From NCBI GenBank assembly GCA_030630445.1, contig DAOVNC010000017.1:1-17841 (forward strand): a stretch of DNA of 17,841 bases, given 5' to 3'. Below, piece after piece: positions 1 to 6,551 of this stretch. The DNA comes from Kiritimatiellales bacterium (GTDB lineage Bacteria; Verrucomicrobiota; Kiritimatiellia; Kiritimatiellales; Pontiellaceae). Both the position numbers and the translations under genes were made by a program. Positions within the stretch are counted from its first letter, which is position 1. The number at the start of each line of letters is the position of its first letter. The notes below the pieces were generated by a model. It was not told where the DNA came from. It made no database searches and was given only the letters and a program-made list of their open reading frames with translations.

Positions 1-396
1 GAAGGCGATGTCGCCCTGGCCCGCAAGTTGTTGCGCGACGGCAGCGAAGTCGGGCAAATGATGAAAGTCGTCGGCGAGGAAGGCACCTCGATAGACGACT
101 TTGTGGTCTACCTCAAATCGGAATATGTCGATGCGACCTACCTTCAGCAGAACGCCTTCAACGAAGTCGACGCCGCCAACTCGGTGGATCGCCAGAAATA
201 TGTATTTGGAAAGTTGCTCAAGCTGCTTCAAACCAAGGTGAAGTTTGGCGACAAGAACGAAGCCCGCACTTTCTTCCAGCAGCTCACGCAAACCTGCCGG
301 GACTGGAACGGCAGCGAATTCCAATCGGACGAATTTAAACAAATTGAAGAGCAAATGGTTAAAAAGCTCGCGGAGGTTTCGGATTATGCAGAATAA
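1..396 (+). CDS. atpA: V-type ATP synthase subunit A, C-terminal part (5' end outside window)
   Basis: Frame 1 is open from the first base to TAA at 394-396 and gives the last 131 residues of what I take to be the catalytic A subunit of an A/V-type ATPase. The segment is the helical C-terminal domain; it includes VVGEEGTSIDDFVVYLKSEY and YLQQNAFNEVDA, typical of the A-subunit C-terminus (residues following the nucleotide-binding core). The Walker A region lies upstream of the window. The identity is supported by position: the next gene is subunit B, overlapping by 11 nt, then D, I and K. In the complex, A and B alternate in the A3B3 headpiece in the cytoplasm and A hydrolyses or makes ATP. 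An SD-like GGAGG for the next gene lies inside this reading frame at 372-376, which points to translational coupling. Confidence 0.9.
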   Translation, partial: EGDVALARKLLRDGSEVGQMMKVVGEEGTSIDDFVVYLKSEYVDATYLQQNAFNEVDAANSVDRQKYVFGKLLKLLQTKVKFGDKNEARTFFQQLTQTCRDWNGSEFQSDEFKQIEEQMVKKLAEVSDYAE

Positions 397-1684
397 AGTC
401 TACCACCGGATCGAACAGATTACCGGCAACGTTATTGTGGTGAAGGCCGAAGGGGTGATCAACGGCGAGTTGGCGCAAGTTGAAGCGGCGCACGGAATCT
501 CGCTGGCGCAGGTCATCCGGCTGGAAAATGAAAATGTGTTCCTGCAGATCTTTGCAGGCGGTCGCGGCATCGGTTCCGATGCCGAGGTTCGTTTTCTTGG
601 TCGCACCATGCAGGTGCCTTTCTCCGAAAACCTGCTGGGCCGCGTTTTCACCGGATCCGGCGAGCCGCGCGACAACGGCCCGGCGATCACCGAAAACATG
701 ATCGACATCGGCGGTCCGTCCGTCAATCCGGCCAAGCGCATTATTCCGCGCAACATGGTGCGGACCGGCATCCCGATGATCGACGTATTCAACACGCTGG
801 TCGAATCGCAAAAGCTGCCGATCTTCTCGGTGGCGGGCGAACCGTACAACGAGCTGCTCGCACAGATCGCCCTGCAGGCCGAAGTCGACATCATCATCCT
901 TGGCGGCATGGGCCTGAAGCACGACGACTACCTCTTCTTCCGCGACAAGCTCGATGAAAGCGGCGCGCTTTCCCGCTCGGTCATGTTTGTCCACACGGCC
1001 TCCGACCCAACGGTGGAATGCCTGCTTGTGCCGGACATTGCGCTGGCCGTGGCCGAAAAATACGCCTTGGAAGACAAACGCGTGCTCGTGCTGCTGACCG
1101 ACATGACCAACTTTGCCGACTCCATGAAGGAAGTCGCGATCACGATGGAGCAGATCCCGTCGAACCGCGGCTATCCCGGCGACCTCTACTCGCAGCTCGC
1201 CGCCCGATATGAAAAAGCCGTCGACTTCGAGGGCAGCGGATCGATCACCATTCTGGCGGTCACCACGATGCCGGGCGACGATGTTACCCACCCTGTTCCG
1301 GACAACACCGGCTACATTACCGAGGGGCAGTTCTACCTCAAGAACGGCCGCATTGAGCCATTCGGTTCGCTTAGCCGACTGAAACAGCAGGTGAACGACC
1401 GTACGCGCGACGACCACCGCGCAATCATGGATACCATGATCCAGCTCTACGCCTCCTTCAAGGAGACGCTTGAGAAGCAATCGATGGGCTTCCGAATGAG
1501 CGACTGGGACACCAAGCTGCTCAAATATGGCGAGCGCTTTGAAACCGAAATGATGGACATCACCGTCAACGTCCCGCTCGAAGACGCGCTCGACAACGGC
1601 TGGAAGATTCTGGCCGACTGCTTCGAACCCGCCGAAACCGGCATCGCTTCCAAGCTCACAGATAAGTTTTGGCCGAAAGGCTAG
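386..1684 (+). CDS. atpB: V-type ATP synthase subunit B
   Basis: 432 residues, the regulatory non-catalytic B subunit of the A3B3 head. I chose ATG 386 because the protein then begins MQNKVYHRIEQITGN, as B subunits do, with GGAGG at 372-376 nine bases upstream; a longer reading from a TTG at 245 would overlap subunit A by 150 nt with non-homologous sequence. Family motifs visible: a degenerate P-loop region (SVAGEPYNELLAQIALQAEV, no GKT, as expected for B), LTDMTNFADSMKE, SNRGYPGDLYSQLAARYEKA and HPVPDNTGYITEGQFYL. It overlaps the end of subunit A by 11 nt. The antisense strand is open over nearly the whole gene, which reflects codon bias and is not a second gene. Family assignment is secure. 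Confidence 0.97.
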   Translation: MQNKVYHRIEQITGNVIVVKAEGVINGELAQVEAAHGISLAQVIRLENENVFLQIFAGGRGIGSDAEVRFLGRTMQVPFSENLLGRVFTGSGEPRDNGPAITENMIDIGGPSVNPAKRIIPRNMVRTGIPMIDVFNTLVESQKLPIFSVAGEPYNELLAQIALQAEVDIIILGGMGLKHDDYLFFRDKLDESGALSRSVMFVHTASDPTVECLLVPDIALAVAEKYALEDKRVLVLLTDMTNFADSMKEVAITMEQIPSNRGYPGDLYSQLAARYEKAVDFEGSGSITILAVTTMPGDDVTHPVPDNTGYITEGQFYLKNGRIEPFGSLSRLKQQVNDRTRDDHRAIMDTMIQLYASFKETLEKQSMGFRMSDWDTKLLKYGERFETEMMDITVNVPLEDALDNGWKILADCFEPAETGIASKLTDKFWPKG

Positions 1685-1725
1685 TTGGAGAGATCGGACG
1701 AATCCGCCAAAGACCAAAGAAAACA

Positions 1726-2313
1726 ATGGCAAAGATTAAACTAACCAAAAACGAGCTCAAGACGCAGCGCGATGCGATGGCGCGCTTCCAGCGCTATCTC
1801 CCGACGCTACAGCTGAAAAAACAGCAGCTGCAGATGGAAATGCGGCGCCTCGACCAGGAAATCCTGGAAAAGCGCGATGAGGAGCAGGAAGCCCGGGCCA
1901 AGCTTAGCTCGTGGATCCAGCTCTACTCCGAGCCGATTGACCTGTCTCCTTTTGCGGAAGTCCAGACCTTGAAAACCTCCCTCGGAAACATTGCCGGGGT
2001 GAACATTCCAGTGCTCGACAACCTGGTTTTCAAGGAAGCAGTTCCCGACCTGTTCGAGACCGAGGCATGGACGGACGAGGGAATCCGCGTAATGAAGCAA
2101 ATGACCCGCCTCCGCGTGGAACGCCAGATCCTTGAAGAACAGCACCGCCTGCTGGCCGACGAACTGCGCACCACGACCCAGCGCGTCAACCTTTTTGAGA
2201 AAGTGAAGATTCCGGAAGCCAAGGAAAACATCCGCGTGATCCGCATCTTCATGGGCGACCAGCAAACCGCCGCCGTCGCCCGCTCCAAAATCGCCAAAGG
2301 AAAGTCAGCTTAA
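1726..2313 (+). CDS. atpD: V-type ATP synthase subunit D
   Basis: 195 residues, the central rotor shaft of the A/V-type ATPase, mostly long coiled-coil helices at both ends (about residues 1-75 and 120-175) with a short middle section, as in the family. The start MAKIKLTKNELKTQRDAMAR matches the usual D-subunit N-terminus. An upstream in-frame TTG at 1669 would add 19 residues overlapping subunit B and looks non-homologous, so I use ATG 1726; no good SD precedes it. The gap from subunit B is 41 nt. The gene order A-B-D without C or F in between is the arrangement known from chlamydiae and spirochaetes. The gap to subunit I holds an inverted short-repeat element. Confidence 0.93.
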   Translation: MAKIKLTKNELKTQRDAMARFQRYLPTLQLKKQQLQMEMRRLDQEILEKRDEEQEARAKLSSWIQLYSEPIDLSPFAEVQTLKTSLGNIAGVNIPVLDNLVFKEAVPDLFETEAWTDEGIRVMKQMTRLRVERQILEEQHRLLADELRTTTQRVNLFEKVKIPEAKENIRVIRIFMGDQQTAAVARSKIAKGKSA

Positions 2314-2324
2314 GGGTAAAAGGA

Positions 2325-2393
2325 AACCGCGAATGAACGCAAATAGACGCAAATTAGTTCTGAAAAACAAAATATTAGTGCTCATTAGCGGTT
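2325..2393. repeat. Inverted 10-nt repeat element between ATPase subunits D and I
   Basis: The left arm 2325-2344 (AACCGCGAATGAACGCAAAT) and the right arm 2374-2393 are inverted copies matching at 16 of 20 positions. The left side is also a direct repeat with 10-nt period: units beginning CGC at 2328, 2338 and 2348 (CGCGAATGAA, CGCAAATAGA, CGCAAATTAG). The element fills nearly the whole 89-nt gap and ends 9 nt before the subunit I start. It does not code. It could be a dispersed intergenic repeat or an mRNA hairpin that tunes subunit I translation; the sequence alone does not decide. Confidence 0.6.
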
Positions 2394-2402
2394 GAGAAAA
2401 AT

Positions 2403-4202
2403 ATGATCGTTAAGATGAAAAAACTGACGCTCCTGTGCACCTCGACGCAACAGGAGCAGACCCTGCACAAGCTACGCGACCTGCAAGTCGTGCATGTGGA
2501 GCATGTCCAGGCACCGGAAGGATCGGATCTGGAACAGGCCCGCAACCACCTGCTCTACGTCCAGCGGGCGAAGGAGGTACTCGAAGCGCGCCCCGATGCC
2601 GACCCTACCGGCAAGGATCCAAACAAGCTGGTCGACACGGTCTGGAAGCTGATCCATCGGGAAAAGGAACTCAAAGAGACCCTCCAAAGCCTGGAACACG
2701 AGCAGGTGCGCATCACGCCTTTTGGCGACTTCGACCCGCGTAAAATCGAGAAATTGAATGAGCAGGGCTTGTGTATCAAGCTCTATGAATTCCAGATCAA
2801 GTCGCCGCCGGAAATCCCGGAAGGAGTGGCGATCTCCGAACTCGGTCGCGGCAAGAACCTTATCTATGCGCTTGCTGTTGGACGCGAAGAGTTTTCCATT
2901 GCAGCCCACGAGGTTCGCTTGCCCGACCAATCCCTTTCGCAAATAGAACACCACCTCGAAAAAACCACCAAGGCGCTCGAAGAAAACGAAGCCGATTTCC
3001 AACAATACGCCGGAGACCGCGAACTGGTGGAACAGATCGCCGGGGATGCAACCGACGGGGTCAACTATCTTGAAGTGCGGCATGGCATGGGTTCCGGCGA
3101 TGCCGTGGTCTACCTCAAAGGCTTCTACCCCGCCGACCGCGAAGGCGACCTCGCCGCCGCCGCACAGGAAAATGGCTGGGGCTACCAATTCGAGGAGGTC
3201 GACAACGACGATGCCCCTCCCACCCTCCTGCGCAACCCCAAGTGGGTTTCCCCCATCAAGGCCGCACTGGACATGATCGGCGTGGTGCCGGGATACAAGG
3301 AACTCGATGTGAGCGCCCTTTTCCTGATCTTCCTCAGCATTTTCTTTGCCTTCATTATCGGCGATGCCGGCTATGGCCTCCTGTTCATTGCGTTGACACT
3401 GTTTGGGAAATTTAAAACCAAAGGCAATGCAACGGCACAACCCGGCCTAAACCTGCTGTTGCTGATGAGCATATTCTGCGTGGTCTTCGGTGCATTGACA
3501 GGTAACTACTTCGGCATTGCGATCAATACCCTTCCCGCTCCGCTCCGCGGCCTGACCAGCGACTACATGACCGGAAAAACGTCCGAAGGTGTTTGGAACT
3601 CCGACATTGCGGCAAACCACATCATGTTCATCTGCTTCACCATTGGGACGCTACACCTGACGCTGGCGCATGGATGGAACTTGATCCGCAAAATCAACTC
3701 GTGGGCGGCTCTGGCCGACCTCGGCTGGCTCTGTTGCACCTGGATGCTCTTCAGTGTCGTACTGAACATGGTCCTCTACATTGAGTTGCCGACATGGATA
3801 ACCGCCTTCCAACTTCCACTGCTGGGAACCGGCATAGGTTTGATTATTCTCAGCCTGGTACTGACGAAGTCCTACTTCGGACTCGTCACGCTGGCACTGG
3901 ATGTCATCAATAATTTTGTGGATATCATTTCATATGTTCGTTTGTATGCCGTAGGGGCCGCGTCGCTGGCGATTGCCCAGGCCTTTAACGGAATGGCGAT
4001 GGATATGGGCTTCAGTGGTGCAGCAGCGATCGGTGCCGCCCTGATTCTCTTCCTCGGCCACGCCCTGAACATTATTCTTGGCGCCATGGGCGTGATGGTG
4101 CACGGCATCCGCCTCAACACCCTCGAATTTTCCAGCCATGCCGGAGTCGAATGGGCCGGCATCCACTTCAATCCTTTCAGAAAAAACACCGATAACCTTT
4201 AA
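2403..4202 (+). CDS. atpI: V-type ATP synthase subunit I (a-subunit homologue)
   Basis: 599 residues. Roughly residues 1-295 form the cytoplasmic stator part with coiled-coil helices, and about 300-585 form the membrane part with seven or eight hydrophobic segments. The N-terminus MIVKMKKLTLLC is typical. The ion-channel arginine is in the conserved motif ISYVRLYAVGAASLAIAQAFN region, Arg513, which in this family faces the rotor ring carboxylate. IIGDAGYGLLF (about residues 318-328) is another family signature at the start of the membrane domain. It follows subunit D by 89 nt and precedes subunit K by 29 nt. There is only a weak SD (GAGAAA) before ATG 2403. This size is at the short end for the family (often 600-660) but nothing appears missing. 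Confidence 0.96.
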   Translation: MIVKMKKLTLLCTSTQQEQTLHKLRDLQVVHVEHVQAPEGSDLEQARNHLLYVQRAKEVLEARPDADPTGKDPNKLVDTVWKLIHREKELKETLQSLEHEQVRITPFGDFDPRKIEKLNEQGLCIKLYEFQIKSPPEIPEGVAISELGRGKNLIYALAVGREEFSIAAHEVRLPDQSLSQIEHHLEKTTKALEENEADFQQYAGDRELVEQIAGDATDGVNYLEVRHGMGSGDAVVYLKGFYPADREGDLAAAAQENGWGYQFEEVDNDDAPPTLLRNPKWVSPIKAALDMIGVVPGYKELDVSALFLIFLSIFFAFIIGDAGYGLLFIALTLFGKFKTKGNATAQPGLNLLLLMSIFCVVFGALTGNYFGIAINTLPAPLRGLTSDYMTGKTSEGVWNSDIAANHIMFICFTIGTLHLTLAHGWNLIRKINSWAALADLGWLCCTWMLFSVVLNMVLYIELPTWITAFQLPLLGTGIGLIILSLVLTKSYFGLVTLALDVINNFVDIISYVRLYAVGAASLAIAQAFNGMAMDMGFSGAAAIGAALILFLGHALNIILGAMGVMVHGIRLNTLEFSSHAGVEWAGIHFNPFRKNTDNL

Positions 4203-4218
4203 CCAGAAATCGATTAAC

Positions 4219-4224
4219 AGGAGG
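4219..4224 (+). promoter_or_regulatory. Strong ribosome binding site of subunit K
   Basis: A perfect AGGAGG lies 7 nt before ATG 4232, far stronger than the sites before subunits D and I in the same operon. The proteolipid is needed in about ten copies per complex, so a stronger site fits that need (inference). Confidence 0.75.
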
Positions 4225-4231
4225 AAATAAA

Positions 4232-4702
4232 ATGTTAGACCTAGCCCCCGAACTAGCCCCCGCAATGATTAAACTTGGCGGAGCCGCAGCTCTCGCATTT
4301 GCGGCGATCGGCTCTGCGCTCGGAACCGGAACCGCAGCCATGGCCGGCATCGGTGCATGGAAAAAATGCTACCTGCAGGGTAAACCAGCCCCGTTCATCC
4401 TGCTCGTATTCATCGGCGCACCGCTGTCGCAGACCATCTACGGACTGCTCTTGCTGCTCGCCTTCAACAAAATGGCTCTCTTGGAATCCGCAGCTGTTAT
4501 GTGGCCGGCCGTTCTTGGTGCAGGCATCATTGGCGGAATCGCCATGGGCATGTCCGCTTGGTATCAGGGCAAAGTGGGTGCATCTGGATCCGATGCACTG
4601 GCGGAAACTGGACAGGGATTTGGTAACTACCTCACCTCCCTCGGTATCGTGGAAACCGTCGCCCTCTTCGTGATGATCTTCATCCAGATGGCCCTCAAGT
4701 AG
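4232..4702 (+). CDS. atpK: V-type ATP synthase subunit K (rotor ring proteolipid)
   Basis: 156 residues with four hydrophobic segments: the duplicated-hairpin 16-kDa proteolipid that forms the membrane rotor ring. Only the second hairpin has the ion-binding carboxylate, Glu141 in SLGIVETVALF; the equivalent place in the first hairpin is Gln67 in GAPLSQTIYG. Compared with E. hirae NtpK, whose published Na+ ligands include Thr64, Gln65, Gln110 and Glu139, this protein has Ser66, Gln67, Gln112 (WYQGKVGASG) and Glu141, the same set shifted by two. This suggests Na+ rather than H+ coupling (inference). A perfect AGGAGG precedes the start. It is the last gene of the operon: a strong terminator follows 22 nt after the stop, so subunits C/E (and F if present) must be encoded elsewhere or upstream. 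Confidence 0.96.
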   Translation: MLDLAPELAPAMIKLGGAAALAFAAIGSALGTGTAAMAGIGAWKKCYLQGKPAPFILLVFIGAPLSQTIYGLLLLLAFNKMALLESAAVMWPAVLGAGIIGGIAMGMSAWYQGKVGASGSDALAETGQGFGNYLTSLGIVETVALFVMIFIQMALK

Positions 4703-4724
4703 AATTCCAAACATTGGAGCTGCG

Positions 4725-4757
4725 AAAAACGCCCCGGAGCAATCCGAGGCGTTTTTT
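4725..4757 (+). terminator. Intrinsic terminator of the ATPase operon
   Basis: AAAAACGCC (4725-4733) pairs with GGCGTTTTT (4748-4756); after one mismatch the stem continues as CGG/CCG (4735-4737 with 4744-4746) around the loop AGCAAT. The 3' side runs into seven T. It lies 22 nt after the subunit K stop. Confidence 0.9.
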
Positions 4758-4768
4758 TAGCAATTTTA

Positions 4769-4866
4769 TGGAGTGCGACGGGAACTGAAAGGCCACGCCG
4801 CTTTGGCGTACACAAGGCCAGAGCAACCGAAAAGCGGTATGGCCTTTCAGTTCCCACCGCACTCCA
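4769..4866. repeat. 98-nt imperfect palindrome (36-nt arms)
   Basis: Arm 4769-4804, beginning TGGAGTGCG, and arm 4831-4866, ending CGCACTCCA, are inverted copies with 32 of 36 positions matching and a 26-nt centre. It lies between the ATPase operon terminator and the converging minus-strand gene that ends at 4878. Neither side has a T-run directly after the arm suited to intrinsic termination, except T6 at 4871-4876 on the plus strand. It could back up termination between converging genes or be a small non-autonomous mobile (MITE- or REP-like) element. No target duplication is evident beyond short TTTT/AAAA flanks. Confidence 0.7.
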
Positions 4867-4877
4867 AAACTTTTTTC

Positions 4878-5210
4878 CTACCCCCACTTCCCCTTAGCCA
4901 CATGCCCCTGCATTTCAGTCATGGAAAGCTTCATCTGGATGTAGGAGGCATCGAGACTCTTCTGGAAAACATCCACACATCCCGGATCCAGAGCATCGCG
5001 CAGGCCCGCCTCGCAGACCCGCTCGATCTGGCGCGCGAGGTCGATCAGCTGCGCATGCAGCGCGTTGGTGTTGCGCGAGCGCTCGATCACTCCAGCCGCC
5101 GCATCATCTAATTCGGAAAACACTGAACCCGCCGCACCGCACTTTGGGCAAACATCGCACACGTCGTCGCCATCGTGGATATACCCGCAAACACATTTCC
5201 ATTTTTTCAT
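4878..5210 (-). CDS. Small rubredoxin-like metal-binding protein with helical C-terminus
   Basis: 110 residues on the minus strand. I place the start at the ATG whose complement is 5208-5210 because a perfect AGGAGG (complement of 5216-5221) lies 5 nt upstream and the protein then starts directly with the metal knuckles, MKKWKCVCGYIHDGDD. A longer in-frame reading exists but lacks this. Residues 1-35 resemble the rubredoxin-like iron site of rubrerythrins (CxxCGY ... CPxCG), but the first knuckle is Cys6-x-Cys8 and there is an extra Cys18 before Cys21/Cys24. Residues about 36-110 are predicted helical, without the di-iron ExxH motifs of rubrerythrin. Family knowledge suggests electron transfer or oxidative-stress work; the precise role is unknown to me. 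It converges on the ATPase operon and is the only clear minus-strand gene here. Confidence 0.75.
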   Translation of the reverse strand: MKKWKCVCGYIHDGDDVCDVCPKCGAAGSVFSELDDAAAGVIERSRNTNALHAQLIDLARQIERVCEAGLRDALDPGCVDVFQKSLDASYIQMKLSMTEMQGHVAKGKWG

Positions 5211-5215
5211 TCCGA

Positions 5216-5221
5216 CCTCCT
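5216..5221 (-). promoter_or_regulatory. Ribosome binding site that fixes the rubredoxin-like start
   Basis: CCTCCT on the plus strand reads AGGAGG on the minus strand, 5 nt before the ATG at 5210. It argues for the shorter start over a longer in-frame upstream reading. Confidence 0.75.
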
Positions 5222-5351
5222 GATTGATTAGGATCAGATGGTAACTATTCCGATTGCTCCAAGGAAGGAAAACCAACGACAATCAGCTCCCGGTACCTTG
5301 GGGCATTGAACGATTGAAATGCTCTAGGCGGAGCGTCATCTTGCCCAGTTC

Positions 5352-5427
5352 GTAGCGCGGATATCCGATCCGCGTTTCGCAGAGAATGCCGTACGTACGG
5401 GAAATCCGCAACGGACTTGCGAGCTAC
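5352..5427. repeat. Nested palindromic GC-rich element
   Basis: Outer arms GTAGC (5352-5356) and GCTAC (5423-5427) enclose a perfect 7-bp hairpin CGCGGAT-ATCCG-ATCCGCG (5356-5374) and a 12-bp perfect palindrome CCGTACGTACGG (5389-5400). The layered dyads suggest a folded RNA, a protein-binding site or a REP-like dispersed repeat. Which of these applies cannot be told from one copy. Confidence 0.5.
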
Positions 5428-5488
5428 ACGCCTCCTCCGAATCCCCCTTCGGCATCGTTTTCCTGCCCGTTAACCTCCAGGTTTTCAT

Positions 5489-5557
5489 ATACTATACTAT
5501 ATAAAATAGCTCAAATATGGCTCTTTTATGGTCAAAATATATAGTATTCTATATAAA
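5489..5557. promoter_or_regulatory. AT-rich direct-repeat pair, possible operator or promoter region
   Basis: Two 17-nt copies, 5489-5505 (ATACTATACTATATAAA) and 5541-5557 (ATAGTATTCTATATAAA), differ at 2 positions and are spaced 52 nt apart, close to five helical turns. An inverted pair ATACTATATA (5494-5503) and TATATAGTAT (5538-5547) overlaps them. Several -10-like hexamers occur. This is about 190 nt upstream of the Nif3-family start, so it may regulate that gene. Confidence 0.4.
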
Positions 5558-5744
5558 TATACAGGGCAAAAAAAACTAGGACGGAGGGTGCAGGCAGCGG
5601 AATCGGGTGGAACGAACCTGTTAAAAACGACAGCACATGTTGCACCGAGCAGCCCCCTTTGATGTTGAAAATCCAGCGGAGGCAAATCGCTCCCCTCCCC
5701 CAATTTCACTTTTCGTCTTTGCGGCGATGTGCATAATTGCCCAC

Positions 5745-6527
5745 ATGAAACTTCAAGCCATTATCCAAACGCTGGAACAAATTGCACCGCTAAATTATGC
5801 AGAGGAGTGGGACAATGTCGGGCTGCTGATCAATCCGCTGCGCCCGCGCAACGTGAAGAAGATTCTGCTGACCATTGATCTGACCGAAGCCGTGGCCGAC
5901 GAGGCCATCGCCACCAAGGCCGACCTGATCGTGGCCTACCACCCCATTCTCTTCCGCCCGGCCAACCGGTTGAATGCCGACAACGCCTACGACCGCGCGG
6001 TGATGAAGCTGGTGCAGAAAAACATAGCCGTCTATTCCCCCCACACCGCGCTCGACGCCGTCATCGGCGGCGTGAACGACTGGCTGGCCGACGGCGTCGG
6101 CGAGGGCGAGGTTTCGGTGTTGCAACCGATCGACAACTCCGACGCGGGGCAAGGCCGCCTCGTTGAACTCAAACGGCCCGTAAAACTCAAGACGCTGGCG
6201 CAACGGATCAAAAAGCATCTGGGGCTTAAAACCCTGCGACTCGCTACAGCAACAGAAAATACCCCGATCCAAACCGTCGCCCTCTGCGCCGGAGCGGGAA
6301 CGGATGCTTTCAAAGGCGTTCAGGCCGACTGCTACCTGACGGGCGAAATGAGCCACCACAACGTACTCGCCGCCACGCTCAACGGCTCGCACGTCATTCT
6401 CTGCGAACACACCAACACCGAACGCGGCTATCTTCCAGAGTTTGGAAAGATTCTACGCAAAGCACTCGGCAACGGGGTTGACATCTCAGTCTCTGAAATA
6501 GATTCTGATCCGATTACTTTCCACTGA
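5745..6527 (+). CDS. Nif3-like dinuclear metal centre protein (YbgI/NIF3L1 family, DUF34)
   Basis: 260 residues, close to the single-domain (YbgI-length) form of the family, without the extra inserted domain found in longer bacterial members. The start MKLQAIIQTLEQIAPLNYAE matches family N-termini; an ATG at 5727 would add six residues and neither has a clear SD. Likely metal ligands: His66 in AYHPILFRP, Asp104 in YSPHTALDA (His100 nearby), and His222 and Glu226 in EHTNTERGY; GCAGAGTDAFK and TGEMSHHNVL are further family motifs. The first ligand motif is YHP, not HH, and YSPHTA-D-GVNDWLADG resembles the eukaryotic NIF3L1 version. The family often forms hexameric rings; proposed roles include a GTP cyclohydrolase I-like or metal-handling function, but none is settled. 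A hairpin covers the stop codon; purM follows 146 nt later. Confidence 0.92.
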   Translation: MKLQAIIQTLEQIAPLNYAEEWDNVGLLINPLRPRNVKKILLTIDLTEAVADEAIATKADLIVAYHPILFRPANRLNADNAYDRAVMKLVQKNIAVYSPHTALDAVIGGVNDWLADGVGEGEVSVLQPIDNSDAGQGRLVELKRPVKLKTLAQRIKKHLGLKTLRLATATENTPIQTVALCAGAGTDAFKGVQADCYLTGEMSHHNVLAATLNGSHVILCEHTNTERGYLPEFGKILRKALGNGVDISVSEIDSDPITFH

Positions 6528-6550
6528 GAAAACCTCCGGTTTTCCGTGGA
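6520..6550 (+). terminator. Hairpin over the nif3 stop codon, possible terminator
   Basis: GAAAACC (6528-6534), loop TCC, GGTTTTC (6538-6544), with a lower stem TCCAC/GTGGA (6520-6524 with 6546-6550) enclosing the TGA at 6525-6527. There is no T-run behind it, so termination is uncertain; it could also protect the mRNA 3' end. Confidence 0.4.
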
Positions 6551-6551
6551 A

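Larger units (their letters stand above)
5211..5744. other. 534-nt gene-free stretch with dyads and AT-rich repeats
   Basis: No convincing gene is seen between the rubredoxin-like gene and the Nif3-family gene; short open frames here lack an SD and family features. It should hold the minus-strand promoter and the nif3 promoter. It contains a GC-rich structured segment (5352-5427), then an AT-rich segment (5486-5562) with direct and inverted repeats, and then about 180 nt of unremarkable sequence up to the nif3 start. Confidence 0.6.

Noticed and set aside
245..385. N-terminal extension of subunit B from a TTG
   Set aside because: Overlaps the subunit A C-terminus in another frame and gives Ser/Asn/Lys-rich sequence; ATG 386 with GGAGG matches family N-termini.
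1669..1725. TTG start for subunit D
   Set aside because: Would overlap subunit B and add 19 residues not typical of the family; ATG 1726 gives the normal N-terminus.
359..1732. Long open frame antisense to ATPase subunit B
   Set aside because: Low-complexity Val/Gly/His/Arg-rich translation with no family resemblance; it mirrors the third-position GC bias of a well-conserved gene on the plus strand.
4773..5111. Plus-strand open frame across the palindrome and the rubredoxin-like gene
   Set aside because: No SD, no family signal, and it overlaps a well-supported minus-strand gene.
5497..5709. Small minus-strand open frame in the gap before the Nif3-family gene
   Set aside because: Begins inside AT-rich repeats, has no SD and its composition is not protein-like.
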